Under the pieces are notes generated by a model. The model did not search any database and had not been told where the DNA came from. It saw only the letters and a list, made by a program, of their open reading frames with translations. This document shows positions 22,865-34,480 of a stretch of 64,000 nt of DNA, in pieces (positions within the stretch are counted from its first letter, which is position 1; each line of letters starts with the position of its first letter). The position numbers and the translations under genes are program-made. The stretch comes from Gnetum montanum (taxonomy: Eukaryota; Streptophyta; Gnetopsida; Gnetales; Gnetaceae), in contig MNCI01000627.1 of the NCBI GenBank assembly GCA_015680685.1, positions 576,033-640,032 on the forward strand. The letters are read 5' to 3'.

Positions 22865-23828
22865 GGTAATGATGAGTGGCGAGGTACCCCTACACTTAAC
22901 CATACGAAATGAGCGTAGCACGCGTGATCTGGTTGAACTCTGCAGACTAAATGCCTACATGCCCCATGGAACACTTGGGGTTGATTATTCGTTGTCTTGC
23001 CAGACTTACTTGTGTTTGTCACGGTGTATGGTTAAGTAAGTCCGAGGTATATGATTTTTATATCTTTTATGTGTTTTTCTCCTACGCTATCAACGTGAAG
23101 GGTTGAGAAGCTAACTAACTCTAACTAATGACCTAAGTCTAAATTAACTAGCGTTAGCATCCGTTCCCACTTACCGTACACACCCTGAACTATGCAACTG
23201 TGGCTACCAAATGCTAATCGTTACTGGGATCACCACATGTAACGCACGTGCTCGAAGTGGTCGTACTAAGGCACTTAACTAGCCTAAGCATGATGAGCAG
23301 CCGATTCCTTGACTAGCCGTATACATCCGTAGATCCTCGTAATCAAGTCGTACTCATCCTGCGTTCTAGGAGTTGAGGGTGAGAGAGACTAATCGCGATG
23401 AGCAACCGATTCCTTGATTAGCCGTACACATTCGTCAATGCTCGTAATCAAGTCGTACTCATGTCGAGTTACTAGGAAAACAATAAATAACATTAAATAA
23501 AATCCTATTCCATGCATTGCAAGGTTTATCCACAAAGCTCGTCTTTATTGCCATACACAACTTGCGTTCAGGTATAAAGCTGCTCGAATAAAGATCCGTT
23601 CACTTGGGGACTCCTACTGCGGGAACATGGAAAATATTCTATCTCTAGAGTGATCAATCTGCAAGAGTTTTCCTAATTTAGGCCTATTATTCCAAATAAG
23701 GGGAGTGCTACCTCTTATTTATAGATACGGCGATGGACCGCGATATCGTGTACACGATATCGTAGGGGATGACGCGATATCGCATACGCGATATCGCAGC
23801 TTATGCGATATCGCGTCCCATCAGGTAA
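22865..23828 (-). mobile_element. Solo LTR, Athila-like family, TSD GGTAA
   Basis: LTR 22870-23823 (954 bp) on the minus strand, TGATGAGTGG..CCCATCA on plus, flanked by perfect GGTAA at 22865-22869 and 23824-23828. No internal region is present. Minus-strand TATA CTATAAATA at 23717-23725 lies next to five GATATC palindromes (23740-23815). This is the best-preserved LTR of the family and the best reference for the others. Confidence 0.93.
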
Positions 23829-24198
23829 TTTTCAAATAATTTGAATTCTCTTGTTTCTACACTTGCTTTTTTATTTTTCTTTTATTTTCCTTTTTTTTCT
23901 TTGGACAAGAAGAGAGAGAGGGAAGGGAAAGTGTTGACATCCTTTTTTTACTATATGTATCCCAAGAAAAAGGTGCCTTGAGTTACACAATATATAAGTT
24001 GCAATTTATATTTTTTAATTATAATATATAAGTTGCATTAAGCTAAGTTGTTTTTTCATTTTTTCTATTTTATAAATAATAATTTAAAATTTTAAAATAC
24101 ATTAGATTATTCACATAGAAGAGACAATTTAAAGAGAAAGCTCAACATTTGTTGAGATGTTTTTTTTTCTTGGGTTTCAACCAATCCTAAAAACCTCC
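23829..24198. other. AT-rich stretch, no gene
   Basis: T-rich and GA-rich low complexity (gagagagagggaaggg near 23910). Nothing else is seen. Confidence 0.5.
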
Positions 24199-25045
24199 TA
24201 ATGAGTAGCAAGTAGTCTCTACGGCCAACCATACAAATTACAAGCTTGCACTAGTGATTTGGTTGAATTCTATGGACTTAGCTCCTAAGTGTGCCTATAG
24301 ACAAAGACCGTGACTAAAAAAGTGTATGATCGTTGTCTTCCTAACTATCACGTGTGTATGCTTTTATGTATGGTTAAGTGTGAGTTAATACATATGATAT
24401 TTATTTATATTTATATTTATTATATGCTTTTAGCCTAAGTGTTAGATGGAAAGATGAATGGTTGATAATTAACTATCCTAACTACCTAACAGTTTTAAAG
24501 CTAACTATCCTAACGTACACATCCTGAACTTGTATTAATGTTGTTGGGTTACCAAGTGGTAATTATTAGGCTTACCAAATTTCCATTGCTGGGATTACCA
24601 AGTGTTATACTCTATGCTCAAAGCAATCGTACTTATGTGTTCATTATTGATTATATTAATTACTTTAATTATTGTAACATGGAATCTAAAATGCATGTAA
24701 AGTAAAGTACTAATTAAGAGAGATTAATCTAGTGTTGCAATGAATATCATAAATCTTATCTTTATTTCCATTTACATCAAAGTATTTAGGTACATGATGC
24801 TGGAAAAAAGATCCATAGAATCTCTTAATTCATACTACAGGGACTCAGATGAAAAATATTTTAACTTTGAAAACAACAAACTACAAGAACTTCACTATAG
24901 TACTGACTTAATGTGTCATAAATGCAGTGTGTACATGCATTCATATAGGCTTGACTTGCATCTACATCAATGCATGTGACTATGCGTCAGTAGGGATACA
25001 TCGATGCATACCTATCAATCTAGCCAAGCAACCACACTTCATCAT
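24199..25045 (-). repeat. 3' LTR of a second minus-strand Athila-like element (F), degenerate
   Basis: The left border taatgagtagcaagtag and the block order (ccaaccatac, catcctgaac, gggttaccaagtg, 'gattaccaagtgtta') match the family. The right border ends catcat next to TGTGGGGGTA on the minus strand, a short purine tract. Its U3 has CATCGATG/TGCATC words like the LTR at 8652-9455. Confidence 0.65.
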
Positions 25046-27061
25046 ACCCCCACAATTGAGAGAAAACTTTTTCTCAAGTGAACAAAAGTAGGATCAAGCT
25101 TCTTACAAAATTGGAAAAGTATTAATTTTATTAACTGACTGACTAACTAACTAACTAATTGAATCTGAGTGCCAGATTGTACAGAATTACAAATTCAATA
25201 TCCATGACAACAAAATTGAACACCCTTACAAAAATGATGGCAAATTCCCTTAGATTACCAAAGACAATATAAAATTCAAATAGTGCAAGGAGGTGGAGGA
25301 TTTTGGGACACTAAAGATCCTTCGCCAAGATTTGATGCTTATGTCAATGTAGGTGATTATGGCTATCTTACTATTGATGTTGCTTTTGCTAGAATTTTGA
25401 AAGCATCTAGCAATGCTTTCATCTTCTCTTCCTTGCTTTGTGGTCATACATAGTCCATGTAGCTTTGCCAATGTAGGTTGGTGCAGGGATATCCTATGGG
25501 CACAACATTGTTGGGAATAGTTCCTTGGCATTGATGAACCATATTATGAATTATTTTCATTCAATGTCAAACATCTTTACAAGGTTTTTCACCTCATGGT
25601 AGTCATTCATTCTCCTGGTCAAGTTCTCAAAAACTCAACATTGATCAGTAAATTAACTTCTGAGAACTTCAAGCTCCATGTTGGCTATCTTCAACTACTG
25701 TTTTATCTCCTTGTGGTGCTTGAATTCTACCTTGTACAAGAGGTAAGAACTAGTCACCTACTTCTCTAATTCTATCTTTGGCCTCCCTATAATGAGCATA
25801 GTTAAGTTTCTGTATCAAAGGTTGGAAAGCTCCATATATTTAGTTACCTTCTTAATCTCTAACTTCTTTAGGAAGATTTTAGGTTTGTTGTATGTGTTTA
25901 AGATATTAAGGATTGGTTGCCATACAAGCCATTAAAGATTGGTTACCATACATTTTCCTTTTTTGAAGTTGTTGGAGGGCATCGTTCATCTTTGCCTTGG
26001 CCAATTGTATCTCCTTCTCATTCATCTCCTTGAGAAGCCTAACCTAGTTCTTGTAATGGTTTTTAACCCATTCAACTTGACCTCATTCTTCTATTCAGCT
26101 ACCTCAATGGCTATGTTCTAATGAAGTGCTTAGACTTCCTTCATTGAGAGAGTTTAGTTTTCTATTGCCAACCTCCTCAAATTAAGGTTCGCCTTGGCTA
26201 GCTGCTCTTGGTGCTGTCAAATGAATTCAACCATATGATATTTCTATTGCTTGACATTGCACATGTGGTAAATGTCCTTAGTGGAGACCATGTTTTCTTT
26301 ATGGACTTGAGCTAGATCCTTATCAATGTGGAATACCAAGGGTTTTGAAAAGGAGGCATCAAATACTACAATCTCCTTTGCATTGTCAAGGTCTTTGACT
26401 CTTTGTTGAAGCTGCTAAAAAACTTCATCTCAAGTAAGATCTAGGTTGAGAATGGTAAGGTTGGAGAGATGGGCCTGCAGCTTTGTAACTTTGGCAACTA
26501 ACTGTTGGTTTTCAATGGTGACTGCCTATAACTAGGCATTGGTAATGATCAGTTTTCCCATAGACTCTAGCATCTGCAATTAGGTTGCTATAATTTCATC
26601 TGGAAGATCAAAGTTCTCTAGAAGTAGGTGCCTAGTTCCCATGAGTGTTTCCAACACCTCCTAGTATTGGTTTGCACTTAAACGATCACTTCCTACTCCT
26701 GCAAACATTTGAACATCTTCCATGGCAACAATGTCTAGTACTACTATCATAAGAGCATTTAGGACCTTGGCCACTAGTTTCGCTACTGTCTCCTATCCAC
26801 GAAGCTACATAACTAGGACAATCGCCCCATTTACCTTTCTTGAAATGCATCAAGAAAGTCACAACATTTCTAGAGATCTTAAGGTATTCTTATCTAGGTA
26901 TGAACACTATAACTTCTCGAGCACCAGGGTAACCTCATTGAGATGGTTCAACATTGGATGATTAACCAATGGTTTCCCACCACCTGTCGAGCCTTGTGAC
27001 TATAGCTATTGCTCACAAAGCTTTCAAAGCCTCTTTGCAACTACGTGTACTTCTGGCATGG
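25046..27061 (-). pseudogene. Second copy of the accessory ORF, C-terminal part, decayed
   Basis: Collinear with 9476 to about 11500: the same start after the purine tract (cttgaa/ctcaagtgaacaaaag), the same ATG/Lys/Glu-rich coiled-coil coding on minus, and the same cluster of plus-strand 'ctgcaactt..accaa' phrases. It is cut at its 5' side near 27061 by the plus-strand LTR of element E, so the transposon-protein-like domain is missing. Many stops. With the first copy it shows that this ORF is a regular part of a subfamily, always directly before the 3' LTR. Confidence 0.55.
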
Positions 27062-27957
27062 TGATGAGCATTAAAGTGTCACGTTGATAGACCCCTGTTG
27101 ACACAACCTAGTCAATGAGCCTCGTTTACATATTGTTGCCCCATTGACAAGGCTGCATCAACGTAGCATTTGCTACACCTATGGGGCCCCATCAATGCAG
27201 CCTTGTAATAAAAACAATAAATACAAGCTCATAGTCATTTTTATCAGGAGTGAAGTCATAGTTGTAGCAGAGCTCTTGTAGTTTTTTCCATGTGAGAGTT
27301 GGAATATTTCTTTGAGTGCCTACAGTAGGCATCAGAAAATGTACAGATCTTTATTTGAGCACTATGGTACATGAACCACTCTAACGTGTAAGGTAATAAA
27401 GATGATTTATTTATGCATTATTATTTTCATTAAATATGTAATTAATTAAGCTCAATTAGACTTTAAGTGATTAGTTAATTAATTAAGTTAAATAGATTAA
27501 GCACATAAGTATGATTGCTTCAAGCATAAAAATGTATTCAGTTGGTAATCCTAGTAGTGTTATTGCTTGCTTCGCCTAGTAGCATAGCACTCAGTAACCC
27601 AGCAGTGGATACATGGGTTCAGGACATTACGAAAAGTGGGACTAGATCCTTATATTCGGACTAGTTAGAGACTAGTTAAGTAGTTAAATTAAATTAGTTA
27701 TTAAATTACTTCATCTCTCTAATTTTAAGTACCAAGGAACCTAAAACATAAAACCATAAAAATCATATGCCTTAATTACACTTAATGATACCTTTGTACA
27801 TCTAATTGGAAGGACAATGAATGACCATTAGGGCAAGGTTCACTTCCTAGACAACTAGTGTATCGGAAGACGTAGAGTCCACGAAATTCGATTGGATCAC
27901 ACATGAATTCTTCATGATCCATATGGTTAAACGTAGGGGTACCTTCATTGCTCATCA
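27062..27957 (+). repeat. 5' LTR of plus-strand element E
   Basis: The right border ...ggggtaccttcattgctcatca is the family end and is followed after one base by the primer site. The left border is placed at tgatgagcattaaag by analogy and is uncertain by tens of bases. Landmarks are in mirrored order relative to the minus copies: 'cagatctttatttgagcac', 'ggtaatcctagtagtg', 'ggttcaggac'. Confidence 0.7.
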
Positions 27958-27958
27958 T

Positions 27959-27976
27959 TGGCACCATTGTCGGGGA
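27959..27976 (+). promoter_or_regulatory. Primer binding site of element E
   Basis: TGGCACCATTGTCGGGGA, one base after the LTR end. Same type as the sites at 20109-20127 and 61148-61165. Confidence 0.85.
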
Positions 27977-28113
27977 CTCTTTTTTTTTTTTGAAATGTGT
28001 GCTATCTAGGATTAGTAAACATCATTAACATCATTGGACAAACCCTAAGGTCAACATCACTCTCACACGTAATATAATTATATAATCCCACTGATATTCT
28101 ATTTGTTTGCAAA

Positions 28114-30470
28114 ATGTCTTCTTCTCTCAAGTGTGACAATGTGAAACCATCGATTCCACAAGAGCGCAAGATGATATATACTCATCTAGATGAGTATGTG
28201 CCCAATTTCACCTTCATCCTACACCAGGATGAACAACTACAATGGCGTGACATAGAAGGTAACATTATGACGCCTCTTGATCAAGCTATGCCAGTGATGC
28301 TACTTCAAATTCTTAAGAAGTTAGACATCCATGATCTTCAAGAGGAGTACGTTGTGCATGATTATGACTACCAAGACTACCATCCTATTGAAACACAATG
28401 CAAGAGAGATCGATACTAGGAGAAGCAACATGAGTTTCTAAATGAAAAACAATTTACCGATTCCTTATTTCTATTGAACCAAGACGATAATGAGGACCCT
28501 TTCTTTGGGGGAACTCAACATCAAAATTCTTCACCCCTTGTTATTAGTGGTGGGGGTGTGAACTTGAATCTACATACCACTATCAACAATCCATGTTCAC
28601 GAAAAGATGGCAATCAAGGCAACGGTTTGAAAAAGTGTCAAGATGATAAGAAACCTGATGAATTGGATTGTGATAACTGAAGAAAAGTTGGTAGATATCA
28701 TGGTGGTGAAAGTCCTCCTCCCTCTTCATCCTCTTCATTTACATCTTCTTCTTCCTCTTCTTTTGGTTTTGAAAAATTTCATAGAAAGAACAACTATGAT
28801 GGAGGTGAATAGTAGGACAATAATACTGATTACCATGCCCACAATAATCAAAGGGATAACAAAGGACATCATTAGTGACAACAAAATAATAATGAAGATA
28901 AGCCTTTAATGGCAACTTGAAGCATGCTTAACATTGCAGAGGTAGTTAAGATCCCAACTAGGCATGTGAAAGATAGTCAGATCAAGCACTTATACATGAA
29001 TAAGATCCCAAGATTTGAGGGGGGATGTAACTCTAATCTGCAAAACCATATACAAGCTTTTCATGATGCCTATGCCTTACAAAACATATAGAATAACTAG
29101 TAGAAATTAAAGGTATCCCCTAAGACACTCATAAAAGAAGCAGAAAGCTGGTATCAGTCCCTATAACCAAAATCCATTCGCAAATAGAGTACCATGCTAG
29201 AACTATTTAATGACAAATACCAGACATACTTTAGAGTGTCTAGTCTAAGAAGGGAAATCCAAGGCTAGAAATAGGGAACACATGAACCATTGGATGCCAC
29301 CATGGGTAGATATTATTCTCTCTTGCATCGATGCTATGGCCATGGTTATTCTCATAGGGAACAACTCTGCCACATCATAGATGGGCTTAGAGTAGAAACT
29401 AAAAGAACTCTTGGGGTTTATGCCCAAGAAAGGCTATTTGAACTAAGAGCTCATTAGATATAAAGGCTGATAGAGCAAGTAGTAAAAGAAGAAGGTGACT
29501 TGTGAAAAAGGGAAAGTGCAGAAGAATATAATAGGGGTCCTTCCATTAGGAAAAGGAAGGTTCAATTCTGTGATGAGGAGGAGTTACCACTCAACAAGGT
29601 AGTGAATAGGAAAACCTTGTCGATACAAAAATTTCTTTTCAATATGCAACAGAGGTTGAAAAATTATGGAACTCTTTGGATGAAAAATTCCAAATTGCTA
29701 TGAAGATATTTGAAGAATACAAAGAGCAAAATAGTGATCACAACCATAGGAGGTAGAAAGAAGCTGAGTGCCTACCAAAGAGATAAGGGCAAAGCTACTA
29801 CAATAGAAGAAGTTGTGGAGACAGACTCTAATGATGATGTTGGATGTGACATTTTTCAATATGAACATTTGAAGGGATGTTTTTCTATGGTGTCACACTT
29901 ACAAGACTCTGGGGTGTATGTGTTGAATCCTTGACTAGCATGGAGGTAAGCACCTAGACGATTGCCTTATCCTCAAGGTAATCCATGGCAGTTCCACCAT
30001 CAACAACAAGTTTACTATCCAAGTGGAGCTCCACCATAATTGTATGAGCAAGAACAGTAGTGGCACCAACCACAATCATGGAAAATACCATCGAAAAGAC
30101 AAAAATACCCTTACAGGTAACTAGATCCATATGGGTACTATGTTCAACAACCCATTTCTCCATGAAGCTCTACAAGCCATGCCTCATTTCAACATCACTA
30201 TTATCCTCCAAAGTACCATCGAACTCATTTATCATCTACTCAAGGGGAGCCCCCATATCCATACCACCCTCCACATCTGTCTACACACATCCCTTTACCT
30301 TCAACATAGTTACCTCCTACTCCATCCGTGCAAGGTGAAATTCCCCCACAGCTACAACAAAGAAATGCTATGAAGGCTATAAATTTACAACTAGCCTTCT
30401 AGTCGAGTGGTTCAAATAATCAATCTAGGAAGCGACCATTTTCTAACCTAATAGTCCTCCCAAACCCTCA
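28114..30470 (+). pseudogene. Gag of element E, decayed
   Basis: Starts MSSSLKCDNVKPSIPQERK at 28114, after about 140 bp of leader. It is readable in pieces: an acidic N-terminal part (DEYVPNFTFILHQDEQLQW), the Retrotrans_gag core at about 28925-29450 (ALQNI..AESWYQSL..ELFNDKYQTYFRVSSLRREIQ, then HGYSHREQLCHIIDGL), a KEEGD region, an acidic segment (VVETDSNDDVGCDIFQYEHL, about 29815-29875), and a Pro/Gln-rich tail to about 30470. Stops are mostly TAG. Homologous throughout to Gag at 17577-19702. Confidence 0.75.
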
Positions 30471-30559
30471 TAAGCTAATGCAACTAGTTGTCATATATCT
30501 TCAGCACCCTCATCCTCTACATCAAACACATTCGAGAACTCTTCAAACCAAACATCATC

Positions 30560-31558
30560 TTAGATCCACACTGTGATGTTAACTCATGCTATCTTTGATT
30601 GAATCAAGGTTGGTAACCTTCCCATGAAAAGATCTGACTTGGGAAGTCCTCTTATTTACTTACAAATTGCTAAACATGAGCCATGCAAGGCTCTTCTTGA
30701 TTCTAGTTCCAGTGTCAATCTCATCTCCTATGATATGTACAAGGCCTAGAACCTACCACCTCTCAAGAAGAGCAATATTCATTTGGCATTGGTAGACCAG
30801 TTAATCACTATTTTTTTTTTGGATTAGTGGAGGACATTGTAACCATAGTTTGTGGGTGGTCCAATCCTACTAATTTTCTAATGACCAAGGTAGAAAACTA
30901 CAAAGATGACTTTCCCATAATTATGGGACATGCCTAGTTGAGCATTGTTGATGTATGAACGGGCATTAGGGACCTCTCCTTGAAAATATCTCTAAGGAAA
31001 ATGAATTTGAACACCTAGAGAAGAAGCAAGTTCCATGCATTGCATATAGTAATAATGGATGCAATTACATGCAAAAAATCTAGTCCATTAAAAGTACGTT
31101 CATTAAAGCATACAATCAGTATGCACATGAAACAAATATCCAAAGGTGCCTGTATGCAGCAACCACAAAATAGGAGGACACCCAATGGTTGACAATGGAC
31201 TCTGATAGTAGCACAGTATGCTTGGAACCTACTGAGAGCCTAACATGTGCCTATGTCAAGGGCATGGATTAACTTGAGCAAGTTCATCACCAACTCTCTG
31301 ATGATGAAGTTTGATGATACCTATTGGGAAGAGTTGGAAATCCCTGATAATTTTAAGATAGAGCCCCTAGAGTTAAAAAATCTACGAACTGGCATGGAGT
31401 ATGAATTTTTAAAAAATGACAAGCTAGTTATAATCAATGCAAATCTTGCTCCCCAACAAAAAGACAAGCTGTTGAAGGTGGTCAAAAAATGGCCAATAGC
31501 CTTTACTTGTTTGTATCCCAAACTCACTGGAATTGATCTGGTAAAGATTAATAAATGA
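30560..31558 (+). pseudogene. Protease and N-terminus of RT of element E, truncated
   Basis: About 30600-31060 encodes the same retropepsin-like protease as 16818-17576 (SPLIYLQIAKHEPCKALLDS; the D-S/T-G site reads D-S-S-S; FPIIMGHA). 31247-31558 is an open piece ending LLKVVKKWPIAFTCLYPKL, the segment just before RT proper in Athila-like pol ('LLKKHKKAIGWT..' type). The element stops at about 31590. No RT palm, RNase H, integrase or 3' LTR follow. Confidence 0.7.
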
Positions 31559-31641
31559 AAGATGAGGATCCTTGCATGTTGGAANAGAATTGATCTGGTA
31601 AAGATTAATGAATGAAAGATGAGGATCCTTGCATGTTGGAA
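31531..31641. repeat. 54-bp direct duplication flanking a single N
   Basis: 31531-31584 and 31588-31641 are the same sequence with one difference (ataaatg/atgaatg), separated by an N at 31585 and two bases. It sits at the junction of elements E and D. An assembly join is as likely as a real duplication. Confidence 0.85.
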
Positions 31642-32156
31642 ATATTAGGACCTGGTCATACTTACCCCATCGGGGTTCACACACCTAATTATAGTAAGCA
31701 TAGTGGAGCAATTTATAAGATGTAGTTTCCGAATAACGAGTTGACCCACTGTGATAATTGGGACCATTAAATGGTATGCAAAGATCAGGATGTTACCCTC
31801 CATGGCTATATTCATTGGGCCGTATGGTTATTGGAGTGTTAATTGGTGACCTTGATGAAGTAACATGAGCCGTTGGGTTCGAAGAGAAGGATGCACCACA
31901 GTTTTGGACTTGTGTTGAGGTGGAGGATGCAATGGCCTTGGAATTGTGTTGTCCCTTCCTAGGGTCNATAGGGTCATTTCTAAATAAGGGACGCCTTTGA
32001 TGTTGCTAAGGTCTCTCACTGCTATTGGAAATAGTAGCACAAGTAATGTTCCAAGGTTGTTGTTATGGTGCAAACACCTTAGGAACAGTTGGTGGCGATG
32101 TAGAAGGAGGGAATGGATGAGAATGTTGAAAACTAGGAAAAGTACAAGGTGCACAA
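31642..32156 (-). pseudogene. Element D, Gag C-terminal (Pro-rich) piece
   Basis: Third piece of D Gag. The minus strand encodes a Pro/Ser/Gln-rich tail that continues, in frame, from the piece at 50776-51442 when B and one CACAA are taken out. It is degraded below about 31960 (N at 31967) and lost into the junction with E near 31600. Confidence 0.6.
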
Positions 32157-33585
32157 TGAAACACCACAAAATTCTGAGCTTAGCACTTCTCCAACAAGAA
32201 TTGAGCTAAAGTCATGATGCTCCCCACCATGACTGAAACTTGATGGCCTCACGGACAACTTCGAATGGAGTCGAATTGAACAGGAAATGGTCCCAAGGGA
32301 CCCACAGAAGACTACGGTGACATCCAGCATCAAAACTGAAAAATCTTAAGCCCAAAAGACTTGGATTTCACTAAGTATGCATCTTGTACGACCAACATGT
32401 ACGACTAGTGTATACGCACAGCGTGTATGACCAGCGTATACGCCCAGCGTGTACGACCAGCGTATACGCCCAGCGTGTATGCCTAGCACGTGACTTCAAA
32501 GGTGACCCAAAATAGGCACTTTAGAGCAAGATTTTCACAAGGCATCAACTCTCAGAGATAAGGCAATTGTTAGGCATCATCATGGGCTTAGGAAAATTGA
32601 GTTTTGACTTTTAAATCATGCATTTTGAAGCTCACACGCTGAGCAGGTACATCCTGCACGCCCAACGTGTACGCCTAGCGTACACCTGTCGGAGCCTTCC
32701 AAAACCATGTTAGATCAAGTCTAAATGAGCCCAACTTCAACAAGCAGCATTCTCATGATCCAAGGGCCAAATTCAAGATTTTCTATTGTAACAGTATATT
32801 CATTTGTAAAGTTCAATTCTCTTGCGTTGGGCAAGTTTGTACGCTAAGTTCACGTGCCCAGCATGTACACGCTAGCATGCAGCATGCTGTACAGTTGTAA
32901 TTCTCTTGGCACTCAAACAATGTAGCCACATGTCACCCAACCCAAAATTCTCTCACCCACGGCCACTCATACCCTTCCAGATCCAAATCCAACGCCCAAA
33001 AACCTCATAAAAATCCCAATTTTCCACTGGATCGGGGTTAGCAATTTTGGGCAAACATGAGACAAAAAAAACCTAAGGGCACTTAGCAAATCAATGAGAA
33101 ACCCCATACACTGGACTTCTACCCTTTACGTTGAGTATACAGCCTTCACACTGCGCCTGCAGTTTAAACCAGCTAACCATCACCCCTCCACATCAACCGA
33201 GGCTCTTCATCCGCCTTGTGTTAGATTCACAAATACATTCAGACTGGTACATTATAATCTCATTTTGTAATAAACTTGTTTCATTTCTAGTCAAGATTCG
33301 TTACAGTTTTTATCCATTTTTATTTGCCTCAGTATTTTTCTCTCTTTCTTTGCACGTTCATGTTCTGGTCAACATTTATCACGTTGTTTATGCATAACCC
33401 AACGTATTGCACATTGGTATATGTTGGGGAAATCCTTCTCTAATCCATGTGCAGAACACCCAAGGTACTCTACCTTCATCAATTTCAGTTTGTCCTCAAG
33501 CGAAGGTAGAGTCTTCTGTGCTTGTCCGCAGATCCCGCGATGCTCGTCCCCTTCCAACCTTGCATCGACGATTTCGGACATTACA
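32157..33585 (+). repeat. 5' LTR of element B
   Basis: 1429 bp. Starts TGAAACACCACAAAATTCTG and ends GGACATTACA. Pairs with 49382-50770 over its whole length. Contains several CAGCGTRTACGCC-type words (32390-32490, 32635-32690); copy number differs between the two LTRs. The U5 part holds 'gtagagtcttctgtgcttgtcc', shared with the LTRs of C in the opposite orientation. Confidence 0.93.
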
Positions 33586-33590
33586 GAAAA

Positions 33591-33609
33591 TGGCGCTAGA
33601 AGGAGGGCC
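33591..33609 (+). promoter_or_regulatory. Primer binding site of element B
   Basis: TGGCGCTAGAAGGAGGGCC, five bases after the LTR end. An identical site lies in element C at 58249-58267 (minus) with the same spacing. It begins TGG as a tRNA 3'-CCA primer site must. I do not assign the tRNA. Confidence 0.8.
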
Positions 33610-33770
33610 GAAACTGCTTAAATTTACTCTAATCTCATACACCCACCCCCTATGCTTCTAATCTACCACCTAGTTTTCTTAGATTTACATTACATCAACA
33701 TTAAATATGATTTCCAACCTCCCAAATCTATGGCTTGTTCTGCAGCATTCTCAGCGTCTACACGCTACCC

Positions 33771-34380
33771 AACTTACCTGCACGCTGTAGACCCTATCTA
33801 CACGTTGCAATCACTTGAAACACGCTAATCACTCTGGCTTTACACTGACAGTTGTAGTCTGCACGCCATGACCCCAGTTTACACGCTATGACCAATTTCT
33901 GTACGCTGGTCATTGAAGCCTGTACGTTGGGATCCATTCCATACGCTGTGTAAACAGGCTGCACGTTGCCAACTTACCTACATGTTGTACACCCTGTCTA
34001 CACGCTACAATCACTTGCAACACACTAACGACTCTGGTTTTACGTTGATAGTTGCAGTCTACACGCCATGACCCCAGTTTACACGTTGTGACTAGTTTCT
34101 ATACGTTGGTCATTAAAGCTTGTACTCTGGGATCCAGTCCATATGCTGTGTAAACAGGCTGCACGTTGCCAACTTACCTGCATGTTGTAGACCCTGTCTA
34201 CACACTGCAACCACTTGCAACACGCTGACCACTCTAGCTTTACGCTGACAGTTGTAGTCTACACGCCATGATCCTAGTTTACACGCTGTGACCAATTTCT
34301 ATACGCTGGTCGTTGAAGCCTGTATGTTGGGATCCAGTCCATACGCTGTGTAAACAGGCTGCACACTGCCAACTTAGGTG
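33771..34380 (+). repeat. 200-bp tandem array in the untranslated leader of B
   Basis: aacttacctg or close variants recur at exactly 33771, 33971, 34171 and 34371: three full 200-bp units and the start of a fourth, with no length change between them. Each unit carries about ten copies of a CACGCTG-like word (TACACGCTG, CACGTTG, TACGCTGG). Between PBS and gag, with no coding potential. Confidence 0.92.
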
Positions 34381-34480
34381 TACACTGATAAGTATACCCA
34401 TTTCATACTTGGCCAAATCCTCACCTGTACACCCTGACATTATCTTCCATCCACCTAGTTACACTTACGACATTTTCATC

